DNA of 64,000 nt, taken from the NCBI GenBank assembly GCA_040216885.1, contig JAVJOG010000008.1, positions 372,001 to 436,000 on the forward strand, in the 5' to 3' direction. Made by a program: the position numbers and the translations under genes. Of this stretch, positions 34,134 to 43,348 are shown in pieces. The notes under the pieces were generated by a model, which did not search any database, was not told where the DNA came from, and was given only the letters and a program-made list of their open reading frames with translations. Source of the stretch: Parvibaculum sp040216885 (GTDB lineage: Bacteria > Pseudomonadota > Alphaproteobacteria > Parvibaculales > Parvibaculaceae). Position 1 is the stretch's first letter, and every line of letters starts with the position of its first letter.

Positions 34134-35222
34134 ATGAGCGAAACGGCAAGGGTGTGCGTCGTCGGCGGCGGACCGGCGGGACTGAGCCTGGCGCGGGCGC
34201 TGTTGCGGCACGGCGTGCCCTTCGACGTCTATGAGCGGCATTCGGATGTCGGCGGATTGTGGGACCGGACAAATCCCGGATCGCCGGTCTACGACTCGGC
34301 GCATTTCATTTCGTCGAAGACGCAATCGCATTACCACGACTTCCCGATGCCGGACGCCTATCCCGACTATCCGTCGGGCCGGCAGATCCACAGCTATATG
34401 CGCGACTTCGCCGATGCCTATGGGCTTCGCGCGCATATCCGTTTCGGCACATCGGTGGAGCGCACCGAATTGCAGCCGGACGGCAGCTGGCAGGTGACGC
34501 TGTCGAGCGGCGAGACGAAGCCCTACGGTTCGCTCGTCTGCGCCAACGGCACCAACTGGCATCCCTCGATGCCGGACTATCCGGGCGAATTCACCGGCGA
34601 GATGCGCCATGCCGTCACCTACAAGTCGATGGACGAGTTCCGGGGCAAGCGCGCGCTCATCATCGGCGCCGGCAATTCGGGCTGCGACATTGCCTGCGAC
34701 GCGGCGAAGGCGGCCGACAAGGCCTTCATCAGCTTGCGCCGCGGCTATCACTTCCTGCCGAAGCATCTTTTCGGCATTCCGGCCGACGTCTTCGCGCATG
34801 AGGGACCGCATCTGCCGATGTGGCTGACGCAGCGCATCTTCGGCGTCATATTGCGCCTTCTCAACGGCGACCTGACGCGGCTCGGCTTGCAGAAGCCCGA
34901 TCACCGGCTTTTCGAGACGCATCCGATCCTCAACACGCAATTGCTGCATTATCTCGCGCATGGCGACATCGCGGCGAAGCGCGACGTGGCGCGGTTCGAG
35001 GGCAAGGTGGTGCATTTCAAGGACGGATCGTCGGAGGAAATCGATCTTGTCATCTGCGCCACCGGCTACACCTGGAAAGTGCCCTATGTCGACCCGGCGC
35101 TCTTTTCGTGGAAAGGCGGCAAGCCCGATCTCTACATGAACCTTTTCAGCCGCACGCAGCCGACGCTTTACGGCCTCGGCTTCATGGAAACCACTGGCGG
35201 CGCCTACAAGCTCGTCGACTAG
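34134..35222 (+). CDS. Flavin-containing monooxygenase, 5' part (amber-truncated)
   Basis: A 362-aa flavin-dependent monooxygenase-like protein with two Rossmann folds: VVGGGPAG (about 9-16) for FAD and IIGAGNSGCD (about 178-187) for NADPH. The reading frame ends at TAG (35220-35222) after GGAYKLVD and continues in the same frame as an apparent C-terminal part of the same family (35223-35477). The ribosome site GGGAG is 7 nt before ATG 34134. If the TAG is read as Glu (one base from GAG), the whole is 447 aa. Divergent from the TetR gene. Confidence 0.75.
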   Translation: MSETARVCVVGGGPAGLSLARALLRHGVPFDVYERHSDVGGLWDRTNPGSPVYDSAHFISSKTQSHYHDFPMPDAYPDYPSGRQIHSYMRDFADAYGLRAHIRFGTSVERTELQPDGSWQVTLSSGETKPYGSLVCANGTNWHPSMPDYPGEFTGEMRHAVTYKSMDEFRGKRALIIGAGNSGCDIACDAAKAADKAFISLRRGYHFLPKHLFGIPADVFAHEGPHLPMWLTQRIFGVILRLLNGDLTRLGLQKPDHRLFETHPILNTQLLHYLAHGDIAAKRDVARFEGKVVHFKDGSSEEIDLVICATGYTWKVPYVDPALFSWKGGKPDLYMNLFSRTQPTLYGLGFMETTGGAYKLVD

Positions 35223-35477
35223 ATGGCCGACCTGATCGTGCGTACCATCATGGCGCGGGCGAAGGGCGACGCGGCGCTCGACAAGCTGATCGCCACCGAC
35301 CGGCCCGATCTTTCCGGCGGCATCAAGTTCGTGGGCTCCGACCGGCATGCCACCTATGTCGAGATCGACGCCTACCGAAAGCAGATGACACGGCTGCGCA
35401 AGCGCTTCGGCTGGCCGGCGCTGCAAGACGGCTGTTTCGACACCTTGCGCGTTTCCGGCGCGCGGGCGGCGGCCTAG
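35223..35477 (+). CDS. Flavin-containing monooxygenase, 3' part after amber codon
   Basis: An 84-aa segment directly after the TAG, beginning with ATG at 35223 (TAG-ATG). It reads MADLIVRTIMARAKGDAAL and contains PDLSGGIKFVGSDRHATYVEIDAYRK, a C-terminal segment found in full-length monooxygenases of this family. It may be made by restart at the adjacent ATG, by readthrough, or not at all. It overlaps the TauE gene by 4 bp. Confidence 0.5.
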   Translation: MADLIVRTIMARAKGDAALDKLIATDRPDLSGGIKFVGSDRHATYVEIDAYRKQMTRLRKRFGWPALQDGCFDTLRVSGARAAA

Positions 35478-36229
35478 GCGGCGTCGAGCAGAAGCGTCAG
35501 CCCACGGACGATCAGAATGGCGCCGAGGACGAGGAGAATGTAGCGGCTCCAGCTCTTGAACTGGCCGTCATTCATGCGGTCGAGCGCCATCTTGCCGAGC
35601 GTCGTGCCGAGCATGGCGAGCGGCGCGACCATGACATAGACCCACCAGGGCAATCCCGCTTCGGGCAGCAGATGCGCGGCAAGCGCGCCGAAATAGAGCA
35701 GCTTGGTCAGATGCTGCAAGGTTTGTGTGACCGCCTTGGTGGCGACGATCTGGTGGCGCGTCAGCGGGCTCCTGACAAAGAAGACATCGAGGATCGGCCC
35801 GGCGACGCCCGCCGTCAGCGTCAATGCCGTGACGACGAAACCGCTCGCAACCGACACCATGCGCTTCGTCACGTCGAGACCCCAGCTTGCCGGGATCGCG
35901 AAGGCGACGAAGGGGATCGCGCCCAGCACCAGCAGGACCGTCGCCTCGTCGGGCACGAAGCTGACAGCCATGAAGAGCGCCAGCGCAGCGGCGGCGCCGA
36001 CCATGTTGGTGACGACGATCGGCCAGACGATGTCGCGGCGGTTGATGACGGCGCGGTAGCCGTTGGAGACGGCCTGCGTCACGCCATGCAGCATCATCGC
36101 CGCGCCGACCGGAAAGGCGATGACCAGAAACGCCATCAACACCATGCCGCCCGCCATGCCGAAAATGCCGGATAGCGTCGCCGTCACGAGGACCACGAGG
36201 GCGGTGACGGCGGCGAGCATGGGCGTCAT
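35474..36229 (-). CDS. TauE/SafE family permease
   Basis: A 251-aa membrane protein of the sulfite exporter/sulfonate TauE family with about eight hydrophobic spans. The GIFGMAGG segment near residue 21 is the family hallmark (GxxGxGGG type). Substrate unknown. It converges with the monooxygenase fragment and is 5 bp from hisG on the same strand, downstream of it. Confidence 0.82.
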   Translation of the reverse strand: MTPMLAAVTALVVLVTATLSGIFGMAGGMVLMAFLVIAFPVGAAMMLHGVTQAVSNGYRAVINRRDIVWPIVVTNMVGAAAALALFMAVSFVPDEATVLLVLGAIPFVAFAIPASWGLDVTKRMVSVASGFVVTALTLTAGVAGPILDVFFVRSPLTRHQIVATKAVTQTLQHLTKLLYFGALAAHLLPEAGLPWWVYVMVAPLAMLGTTLGKMALDRMNDGQFKSWSRYILLVLGAILIVRGLTLLLDAA

Positions 36230-36234
36230 TTATG

Positions 36235-37212
36235 TCATCTCCGGGATTTCAGACGTTCGGCCAGCCGCTCGCGCAGCGGGTTCTTCGCCTCGAACACATA
36301 ATCGGCGCGTGCGGCGGTGACGGTTTCGCGGCCTTTCGCGTTGAGATACGCGACGATGTCGTAGAGCCGGTCTTCCGGGCAGTGGACGATGCGCACCGGC
36401 GCCGCGCCCGCGCCGAAGGGCACGCTGGTGGCGAAGCGCTTTTCGAGTTCGGCCAGCAGTTTCGCGTCGTCGCTTCCTCCGGCAAAACGAACTTCGACAA
36501 GCTTCGCGGCGCGAGCCTGCGCGGAGACACGGTCGAGAATTTCGCCCGCCGCATTCAACGCCGCGTCGCTCCATTCGGCGCCGAGCGAGGCGACCAGATT
36601 GGCCTGGCTCTTCAGTATCGTGCCGTCGTCGAGCACTTTCAGGTTGTTGGCGGTCAGCGTCGCGCCGGTCGAAGTGATGTCGACGATCACTTCCGCCGTG
36701 CCGGCCGCCGGCGCGCCTTCGGTCGCACCGAGGCTTTCGACGATGCGGTAGTCGGTCAGCCCATGTTCGGCGAAGAAATCGCGCGTCAGGTTGAAGTATT
36801 TGGTGGCGACGCGCAGCCGCCGCCCGCGCCGCGTGTGGAAGGCGAGCGCCACGTCGTCGAGATCGGCCATGGTGGCGACGTCGATCCAGCTTTGCGGCAC
36901 GGCAACGACGACATCGGCGTGACCGAAGCCCAAGGGCAACAGCAATTCGACATCGCGCTCCGGCGACGACAGCTTTTCGCGGATCAGGTCTTCGCCGGTG
37001 ACACCGAGGTGAATGAGACCCTGCTCAAGTTGCCCGGCGATTTCGGAGGCCGACAGGAAAGCGATTTCGACATTTGCGACGCCGTCGAGGCGGCCGGTAT
37101 AGCCGCGGCCGCCATCCTGCTTCACTTTCAATCCGGCACGAGCGAAGAAGGCGTTGGCGTTTTCCTGCAGGCGGCCCTTGGAGGGCAGGCCGATCGTCAG
37201 TTTGCCGTTCAT
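36235..37212 (-). CDS. hisG: ATP phosphoribosyltransferase catalytic subunit
   Basis: A 325-aa HisG, first step of histidine synthesis (PRPP + ATP). Motifs: LPSKGRLQENA at the N-terminus, TGEDL, the AADVVVAVP-type segment, and the PRPP loop VDITSTGATLTANNLKVL. It is the longer rhizobial form with a C-terminal extension that is not the usual ACT domain, and it works with HisZ. Its start overlaps hisZ by 4 bp. Confidence 0.92.
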   Translation of the reverse strand: MNGKLTIGLPSKGRLQENANAFFARAGLKVKQDGGRGYTGRLDGVANVEIAFLSASEIAGQLEQGLIHLGVTGEDLIREKLSSPERDVELLLPLGFGHADVVVAVPQSWIDVATMADLDDVALAFHTRRGRRLRVATKYFNLTRDFFAEHGLTDYRIVESLGATEGAPAAGTAEVIVDITSTGATLTANNLKVLDDGTILKSQANLVASLGAEWSDAALNAAGEILDRVSAQARAAKLVEVRFAGGSDDAKLLAELEKRFATSVPFGAGAAPVRIVHCPEDRLYDIVAYLNAKGRETVTAARADYVFEAKNPLRERLAERLKSRR

Positions 37213-38384
37213 TTGCCCGCCTCCCGGTCGAGGGCCATCAGCAGGCGTTCGATGCCGACCGCAGAGCCGACCGCCGGCACCGGCGATTTCGCGCCCAGCG
37301 CACCGAGCAGCCGGTCGTAGCGTCCACCGCCGCAGATCATCGCGTCTTCGCCGAGGCCTGCGACGCGGAACTCGAAAACGAAGCCGGTGTAATAGGCCAT
37401 GTTGCGGCCGAAGCCGGTGGCGAAACGGGCGCGCGAAAGATCGAGCCCGGCCTTGCCGATCAGATCGAGGCGGCGTTCGAAACGCGCAATTGCCATGTCG
37501 AGCGAGACGCCGGCGGCTTTTGTCAGCCTGGCGATGCGCGAAATGCTGTCGGCGGGTGAGCCGGAGACGGCGAGGAAATCCGAAATCAGTTTCGCTGCCT
37601 CGCGGGGCACGCTGCTTGCCGCCAGCTCTGCCTGTTCGAGCAGGCGTTCGGCAACCTCGCCGACCGTGCGGCCGCCGACCGGCGCGATGCCGGCGAGTTT
37701 CAGCACATCCTCGATCACCGCGCGGGCGGCCTGCTCGTCGAGGCCCGCAATCGCCGAGATCAGCGCCGCGCGGTCGCCGGTCTCATCTTTCACGCCGCCC
37801 GCCGCCAGCTCGCCCAGAAGCTCGCGGAAATAATCCGGCCGCCAGAAGTGACGCTTCAGCCGCGCCTGCCAGCCCGGCGGCAAGCCGAGCGCGTCAACCA
37901 GCGCATCGAACAGCGCGAGATCGCCCATCTCGATTTCATAGCCTTTCAGACCAGCCTCGGCCAGCGCGCGGGCCGCCAGCGTTATCGCCTCGGCGTCGGC
38001 GGCCTCCGCATCGTCCGTCCCCAGACATTCGACGCCGACCTGCGTGAACTCGCGCAGCTTCGCCGAGCCGCGCTTCTGGTAGCGGTAGACCGAGCCCAGC
38101 GAACAAAGGCGTTGCGGCCCGCCTTCGCTTTCGAGATAGAGGCGGCAAACCGGGATCGTCAGTTCGGGGCGCAGGCAAAGTTCGTTGCCGCCGGGATCCG
38201 AAAAGACATACATGCGGCGGCGGATATCCTCGCCGGACATGTCGAGGAAAATATCGGCGGGCTGGAGAACCGGTGCGGCCACGGGCGCATAGCCTGAGCG
38301 CTCGAAACCGCCGCGCACGGCAAGCCCCAGCGCCTCGCGGGCGCGCAAGGCTTCGCCTTCCTGTGCTGCAATCGACGACGACAT
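37209..38384 (-). CDS. hisZ: ATP phosphoribosyltransferase regulatory subunit
   Basis: A 391-aa HisRS-like paralogue without the anticodon-binding domain. It has the class II motif blocks (LRPELTIPVCRLYLE, RYQKRGSAKLREFTQVGVECLG, GGGRYDRLL) but is not a synthetase. It partners HisG in feedback control. It follows hisS by 101 bp and overlaps hisG. Confidence 0.9.
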   Translation of the reverse strand: MSSSIAAQEGEALRAREALGLAVRGGFERSGYAPVAAPVLQPADIFLDMSGEDIRRRMYVFSDPGGNELCLRPELTIPVCRLYLESEGGPQRLCSLGSVYRYQKRGSAKLREFTQVGVECLGTDDAEAADAEAITLAARALAEAGLKGYEIEMGDLALFDALVDALGLPPGWQARLKRHFWRPDYFRELLGELAAGGVKDETGDRAALISAIAGLDEQAARAVIEDVLKLAGIAPVGGRTVGEVAERLLEQAELAASSVPREAAKLISDFLAVSGSPADSISRIARLTKAAGVSLDMAIARFERRLDLIGKAGLDLSRARFATGFGRNMAYYTGFVFEFRVAGLGEDAMICGGGRYDRLLGALGAKSPVPAVGSAVGIERLLMALDREAGK

Positions 38385-38485
38385 CTGAATAACCTGAGCA
38401 ACCTTCCGGGGCCTCCGCCGTTTCCGGCGCGCCCCTGTCTAGCATGAAAATGGTAAATTTCGAGAAGCGGGATTTCGGATGCGGC

Positions 38486-40015
38486 TCAGCCGCGATGGAG
38501 CCCCGAATGGCGTCCGTGCCGGGCGAGGATGGCCTTCACCTCTTCCACCAGGCGGGCGCGCGGCACGGCGACCTGCGCCGGCTGGCCTTCGCGCCAGGCC
38601 GTGTTGTCGGCGATTTCCTTCGACATTTCACTGCCGAGGATCAGGTCCTTCAGCGTGATCTCGCCGTTGGCGCGCTCATCCTCACCCTCGATGACGGCAA
38701 CGGGGGCGCCGCGCTTGTCGGCATATTTCATCTGCGCCTTCATGCCGGAACCGCCGAGATACATTTCGGCGCGGACGCCGGCTTCGCGCAATTCCGAGAC
38801 CATCTGCTGATAATCCGCCATGCGGGCGGCGTCGAGCGTCAGCACGACGACGGGCGCGGCCACATCCTCGATGTCGAGCTTGCCCAGCAGTTCCAGCGCC
38901 GCCTGCAAGCGGCTGACGCCGATCGAGAAGCCCGTCGCCGGCACCTTGACGCCCTTGAAGCGCTCGACCAACCCGTCATAGCGACCGCCGGAGCCGACCG
39001 AGCCGAAGCGCACGGGGTTGCCGGCCTCGTCCTTCACCTCGAAGAGCAGATCGGATTCGAAAACGGGGCCGGTGTAGTAGCCGAGGCCGCGCACGATCCA
39101 TGAATTGAATTCGATGCGGTCGAGGCCGTAGCCCGCCGCTTCGAACAGCGCGTCCATTTCGGCAAGTTCGTCGATGCCCTCGGCGCCGATGGCGCTGCCG
39201 CCGACGATCTTGCGCCAGCCTTCAAGCACACGCTGCCGCGTCGTCGCGCCTTCGCCGAGACCGGACTCGACGTAATCGGCAACGGCGGTGATCTGCGAGG
39301 GCGAGAGGCCCGCGCCCTTGGTGAAGTCGCCGGATTCGTCCTTGCGACCCGCGCCCAGCAGCAATTCGACGCCCTTGCGGCCGAGCTTGTCGAACTTGTC
39401 GATGGAGCGCAGCACGGTGGCTCGGGTCGCCTCGTTGGCGTCGCCGCCAAGGCCGATGGTGTCGAGCAACCCGTCCAGCACCTTGCGGTTGTTGACGCGG
39501 ATGCGGTAGTCCCCGCGCGGAATGCCGAGCGCTTCGAGGCAGTCGGCGCCCATCATGCACATCTCGGCATCGGCGGCGACGCCGGGGGCGGCCACCGTGT
39601 CGGCGTCGAATTGCGTGAACTGGCGGAAGCGGCCGGGGCCCGGCTTCTCGTTGCGCCAGACGGAGCCTGTCTGGTAGCGCCGGAAGGGCTTGGGCAGGCC
39701 GTCGTAATTCTCGGCGACGTAGCGGGCGAGCGGCGCCGTCAAATCGTAGCGCAGCGACAGCCATTGTTCGTCGTCGTCCTGAAACGAAAACACGCCCTCG
39801 TTGGGCCGGTCTTCATCCGGCAGGAACTTGCCCAGCGCGTCCGCATATTCGATGGCCGAGGTTTCGAGCGGGTCGAAGCCGTAGCGCTCATAGACCTCGC
39901 GAATGCGCGCAAGCATCCGCAGCTCCGCCCGGACCATGTCGGCGGAGAGGTCGCGCAGCCCCTTCGGCACACGCGCCTTGGGGCGGAAAGTCTTCTGGCT
40001 CTGGCTCTTGCTCAT
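38486..40015 (-). CDS. hisS: Histidyl-tRNA synthetase
   Basis: A 509-aa class II synthetase. Motif 1 around PKGLRDL, motif 2 in RYQTGSVWRNEKPGPGRFRQFTQFDADTV, histidine-A loop in ARGLGYYTGPVFE, motif 3 in GSGGRYDGLVERF. The alphaproteobacterial group of HisRS is divergent and reads a tRNA-His lacking the usual extra G. First gene of the hisS-hisZ-hisG run. Confidence 0.93.
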   Translation of the reverse strand: MSKSQSQKTFRPKARVPKGLRDLSADMVRAELRMLARIREVYERYGFDPLETSAIEYADALGKFLPDEDRPNEGVFSFQDDDEQWLSLRYDLTAPLARYVAENYDGLPKPFRRYQTGSVWRNEKPGPGRFRQFTQFDADTVAAPGVAADAEMCMMGADCLEALGIPRGDYRIRVNNRKVLDGLLDTIGLGGDANEATRATVLRSIDKFDKLGRKGVELLLGAGRKDESGDFTKGAGLSPSQITAVADYVESGLGEGATTRQRVLEGWRKIVGGSAIGAEGIDELAEMDALFEAAGYGLDRIEFNSWIVRGLGYYTGPVFESDLLFEVKDEAGNPVRFGSVGSGGRYDGLVERFKGVKVPATGFSIGVSRLQAALELLGKLDIEDVAAPVVVLTLDAARMADYQQMVSELREAGVRAEMYLGGSGMKAQMKYADKRGAPVAVIEGEDERANGEITLKDLILGSEMSKEIADNTAWREGQPAQVAVPRARLVEEVKAILARHGRHSGLHRG

Positions 40016-40302
40016 GATCTCGAGCTGCTTCAGGCATTTCGGGCCGCAAACGTCCGGAAATCCGGCGCGGGCGCATACCTAGCCCATCGCCTCGCCGGGA
40101 ACAAGCAGGCCTTAACGGCGACCATTAGTGCCTGGCCCGGAATGAAACCACCAAATCAAGTGTTCCTTTACGTTCTGTTTACCAAATACGCGGATTCTTG
40201 GCACACACAGCGGCGAACCGATTCGCGCCGGAATATGTGTGTGGTTGCTGGGCCCTTTGGGGGGCGGAGAGTGAGTTGAACTTGGCTCGTCCAGGTATCG
40301 CC

Positions 40303-41817
40303 ATGAGTCATCAGATCAGCCCCCTCGGCGAGAGCGGCAGCCGTCCGCTGCCGCCGCTTGCCGCCCATGTCGTCAGCGCTTCCACGCCACTTTGCAATTC
40401 GCTGCGCGGCCTTGCCGCGTCCGGCGCCGCGGGCCCGCTCAGCTTCAGCTTTTCCCACCCCGAGGACGGCATTGACCCGTTGCTGGCGCCCGGCATCGAC
40501 GCGCTGATCGTCGATGTCGGCGACGGCGACGCACCCTTGTTCGATTTCCTGCGCCGCGCGGTGGCGCTCGGGCCGAATGCGCCGGTCATCGCGGTCGGCG
40601 CCGACGACGCCACCTTGCAGGTCGAGGCCATCGAAGCGGGCGCCGAGGATTGCCTGCCCGCCGACACCGAAACGCCGCGCGCGCTCGGCCTTGCGCTGCG
40701 CCGCGCGATCAAGCGCCGCCTCGCGCGGGACGAACGCCCCGCCGCAACGCCGACAGAAATCGACGTTCAGCCGCGCGTGACGCTGGTGCAGGAAACGCCC
40801 GAAGCCATCGTCATTCTCGACAGTTCGGGTCTTGTGCGCTTCGCCAACAACGCGGCGCGCGAGCTGCTCGGCCGCGAGGACGACGAGCTGATCGGCCAGC
40901 CTTTCGGCCTGCCGAGCGAGGCCGGCGCGCACGATGTCACGATCACCCGGCCCGACGGCGACAACCGTTTCGTGGAAATGCGCATCGTCGATACGCGCTG
41001 GGGTGGCGTGCCGGCACGCGTCGCGGCCCTGAACGACGTTACCGTGCGCCAGAAGCTCGAACGCACCATGCAGGCGGCCGAGGCGCAGAGCCACGAAACG
41101 CGGCGGCGCAGCCAGAGCTTCTTTTCCAACGTCAATCACGACCTCCGGACGCCGCTGACGCATATCATCGGCTTTTCGGAGATGATGAAGAACGAGCGCC
41201 TCGGGCCCGTCGGCACCGCGCGTTACAAGGAATATGCGAGCGACATCTATTCGAGCGGCACGATGCTGCTCGACATGATCGAGGACCTGCTCGGCATCGC
41301 CGAAGCGGAGATGGACCAGATCGAGCTCACCGACGAAATCTGCAACCTCGCGCAGCTTGCCGAGATCGCGGTGGCGAGCCAGCGGCAGCATGCGGTCAGC
41401 GAAGGCGTCACCATCGAGGTCGACTGCCCGGAACGCCTGCCGGGTCTTCGCGGCGACGCGAAGCGCCTCAGGCAGGGTCTGTTCCGGCTGATCGCCGAGG
41501 CCGTTCATTGCGCGCATCGCGGTTCCACCGTCCGCCTGACCTTGCGCGAGGAGCGGGGTGGCATCGCGGTGACGCTTGCCGAACGGCGCGACCGGTCGGC
41601 CGAACAGAACGCGCTGCCCTGGATCGAGGAGATGGACGATCCCTTCGTCAGCGCCGAGGACAGCGGCGCACCGCGCGAGGAAAGCCTGGCGCTGTCGCTG
41701 ACGCGCAAGGTGATGGAGCTGCATGGCGGCAGCCTCGGCGTCGTGCGCGGCGAGCAGGCATCAGACAGCGGCATGGAAATCTCGCTGCGCTTCCCGCCGG
41801 AGCGCGTCATCCGCTAG
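40303..41817 (+). CDS. Histidine-kinase-like protein with degenerate receiver and ATPase domains
   Basis: A 504-aa protein. Residues about 55-121 look like a receiver with D71 but without the conserved Lys (CLPAD). A PAS follows (about 155-250). HisKA keeps VNHDLRTPLT (H279). The HATPase is degraded: the N box has LFRLIAEAV instead of the Asn pair, the G1 DxGxG is replaced by ERRDRSAEQ, and G2 GxGxGL by REESLALS, while the last strand ELHGGSLG remains. It is probably a pseudokinase or scaffold. The ATG at 40303 is chosen over 40198 because the latter lacks a ribosome site. No TM segment. Confidence 0.75.
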   Translation: MSHQISPLGESGSRPLPPLAAHVVSASTPLCNSLRGLAASGAAGPLSFSFSHPEDGIDPLLAPGIDALIVDVGDGDAPLFDFLRRAVALGPNAPVIAVGADDATLQVEAIEAGAEDCLPADTETPRALGLALRRAIKRRLARDERPAATPTEIDVQPRVTLVQETPEAIVILDSSGLVRFANNAARELLGREDDELIGQPFGLPSEAGAHDVTITRPDGDNRFVEMRIVDTRWGGVPARVAALNDVTVRQKLERTMQAAEAQSHETRRRSQSFFSNVNHDLRTPLTHIIGFSEMMKNERLGPVGTARYKEYASDIYSSGTMLLDMIEDLLGIAEAEMDQIELTDEICNLAQLAEIAVASQRQHAVSEGVTIEVDCPERLPGLRGDAKRLRQGLFRLIAEAVHCAHRGSTVRLTLREERGGIAVTLAERRDRSAEQNALPWIEEMDDPFVSAEDSGAPREESLALSLTRKVMELHGGSLGVVRGEQASDSGMEISLRFPPERVIR

Positions 41818-41948
41818 CAGGGACGCAAGACCCCACTCGCCCTCTGTGTGTCTTTGCCGCGCGGCATTTTGCGGGGGCCGGTTGCGGCTGCGGATATTTC
41901 CTCAAGCGTGTATGGTTTGCCGACGCTCGTCACGATCGGAGAAGACCC

Positions 41949-43337
41949 ATGCCTCCCATCGACGCCGAAATCCTGGCCCGCCTGCAATTCGCCTTCACGG
42001 TTGCTTTTCATATCCTGTTTCCGACGCTCACCATCGGGCTTGCCGGATTTCTGGTCTGGTTCGAGGCGCGGTGGCTCGCGACGCAGGACGAGATCTGGCT
42101 GCGTCTCTACAAATTCTGGGTCAAGATATTTGCCCTCACCTTCGGCATGGGCGTCGTGTCGGGCATCGTGCTGTCCTATCAGTTCGGCACCAACTGGTCG
42201 GAGTGGTCGCGCATCACCGGCCCCGTGCTCGGACCGCTGATCGGCTTCGAAGTGCTGACGGCGTTTTTCCTCGAGGCGGGTTTTCTCGGCATCATGCTGT
42301 TCGGCTGGGACAAGGTGGGGCCGCGGCTGCACTTCCTCGCCACCTGTCTCGTCGCCTTCGGCACGGCGCTGTCGGCGTTCTGGATTCTTGCCGCCAATAG
42401 CTGGATGCAGACGCCGGCCGGCGCGGAACTCGTGGCAGAGGGGCATTTTGTCGTCCTCGACTGGCTCGCCGTGATTTTCAATCCGTCCTTCCCCTGGCGC
42501 TTCCTGCACATGACGACGGCGGCCTATCTCACCAGCGCCGTCGTCATCGCCGGCGTGTCGGCGCTTTATCTGATCGCGCACGACAACCGGACGATTGCCG
42601 AGCGCGCCTTCTCGGTCGCCATGTGGGCGGTGCTGGTGCTGGCGCCGCTACAGGTTTTTCTCGGCGATCAACACGGTCTCAACACGTTCGAGCACCAGCC
42701 GCTGAAGGTCGCGGCGATGGAAGGCAACTGGGAAACGCAAGGCGGTGCGCCGCTGTTGCTGTTCGCCATCCCGGATTCGAAAGCGCAGAAGAACCATCTC
42801 GAAATCGGCATCCCCAAAGGTGCGAGCCTCATCCTGACGCACAGCCTCGACGGCGTCGTGCCTGGCCTCAAGGAAGCGGCGCCCGAAGACCAGCCGCCGG
42901 TCGGCATCGTCTTCTGGTCGTTCCGGGTGATGGTCGGCATCGGCGTGCTGTTTCTGGTACTCGGGTTCTGGGGCGCTTTCGCGCGCTGGCGCGGCACGCT
43001 TCACGACAGCCGCTGGTTGCACCGCTACGCCGCACTGCTGACCCCGGCCGGCTTCGTCGCGACGCTTGCCGGATGGTTCGTCACCGAGGTCGGCCGCCAG
43101 CCCTGGACGGTCTATGGGCTCGTGCGCACATCGGACAGCATCTCGCCCAGCGTGACCGGCGAAGCCGTCGCCACCAGCCTGACGATCTTCCTCATCGTCT
43201 ATGGCGGGCTCTTCGGCGCCTATCTCTATTATCTCGTGAAGCTGATCCGCAAAGGGCCGGAGCCGCTGACGGCCGAGGCGCCGCATCCCGAAGCGATGCG
43301 CGGCGCGCGCCCCGGCCTTGTCGTACCGGACGAATAA
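41949..43337 (+). CDS. cydA: Cytochrome bd-type ubiquinol oxidase subunit I
   Basis: A 462-aa CydA with nine spans. The heme ligands fall in FTVAFHILFP (about residue 20), FLHMTTA (about 185) and the methionine in helix VII. The quinol loop is short, as in CioA-type cyanide-insensitive oxidases. It oxidises ubiquinol and reduces oxygen without proton pumping. Followed by cydB 11 bp on. Confidence 0.92.
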   Translation: MPPIDAEILARLQFAFTVAFHILFPTLTIGLAGFLVWFEARWLATQDEIWLRLYKFWVKIFALTFGMGVVSGIVLSYQFGTNWSEWSRITGPVLGPLIGFEVLTAFFLEAGFLGIMLFGWDKVGPRLHFLATCLVAFGTALSAFWILAANSWMQTPAGAELVAEGHFVVLDWLAVIFNPSFPWRFLHMTTAAYLTSAVVIAGVSALYLIAHDNRTIAERAFSVAMWAVLVLAPLQVFLGDQHGLNTFEHQPLKVAAMEGNWETQGGAPLLLFAIPDSKAQKNHLEIGIPKGASLILTHSLDGVVPGLKEAAPEDQPPVGIVFWSFRVMVGIGVLFLVLGFWGAFARWRGTLHDSRWLHRYAALLTPAGFVATLAGWFVTEVGRQPWTVYGLVRTSDSISPSVTGEAVATSLTIFLIVYGGLFGAYLYYLVKLIRKGPEPLTAEAPHPEAMRGARPGLVVPDE

Positions 43338-43348
43338 GGGAGGCACAC

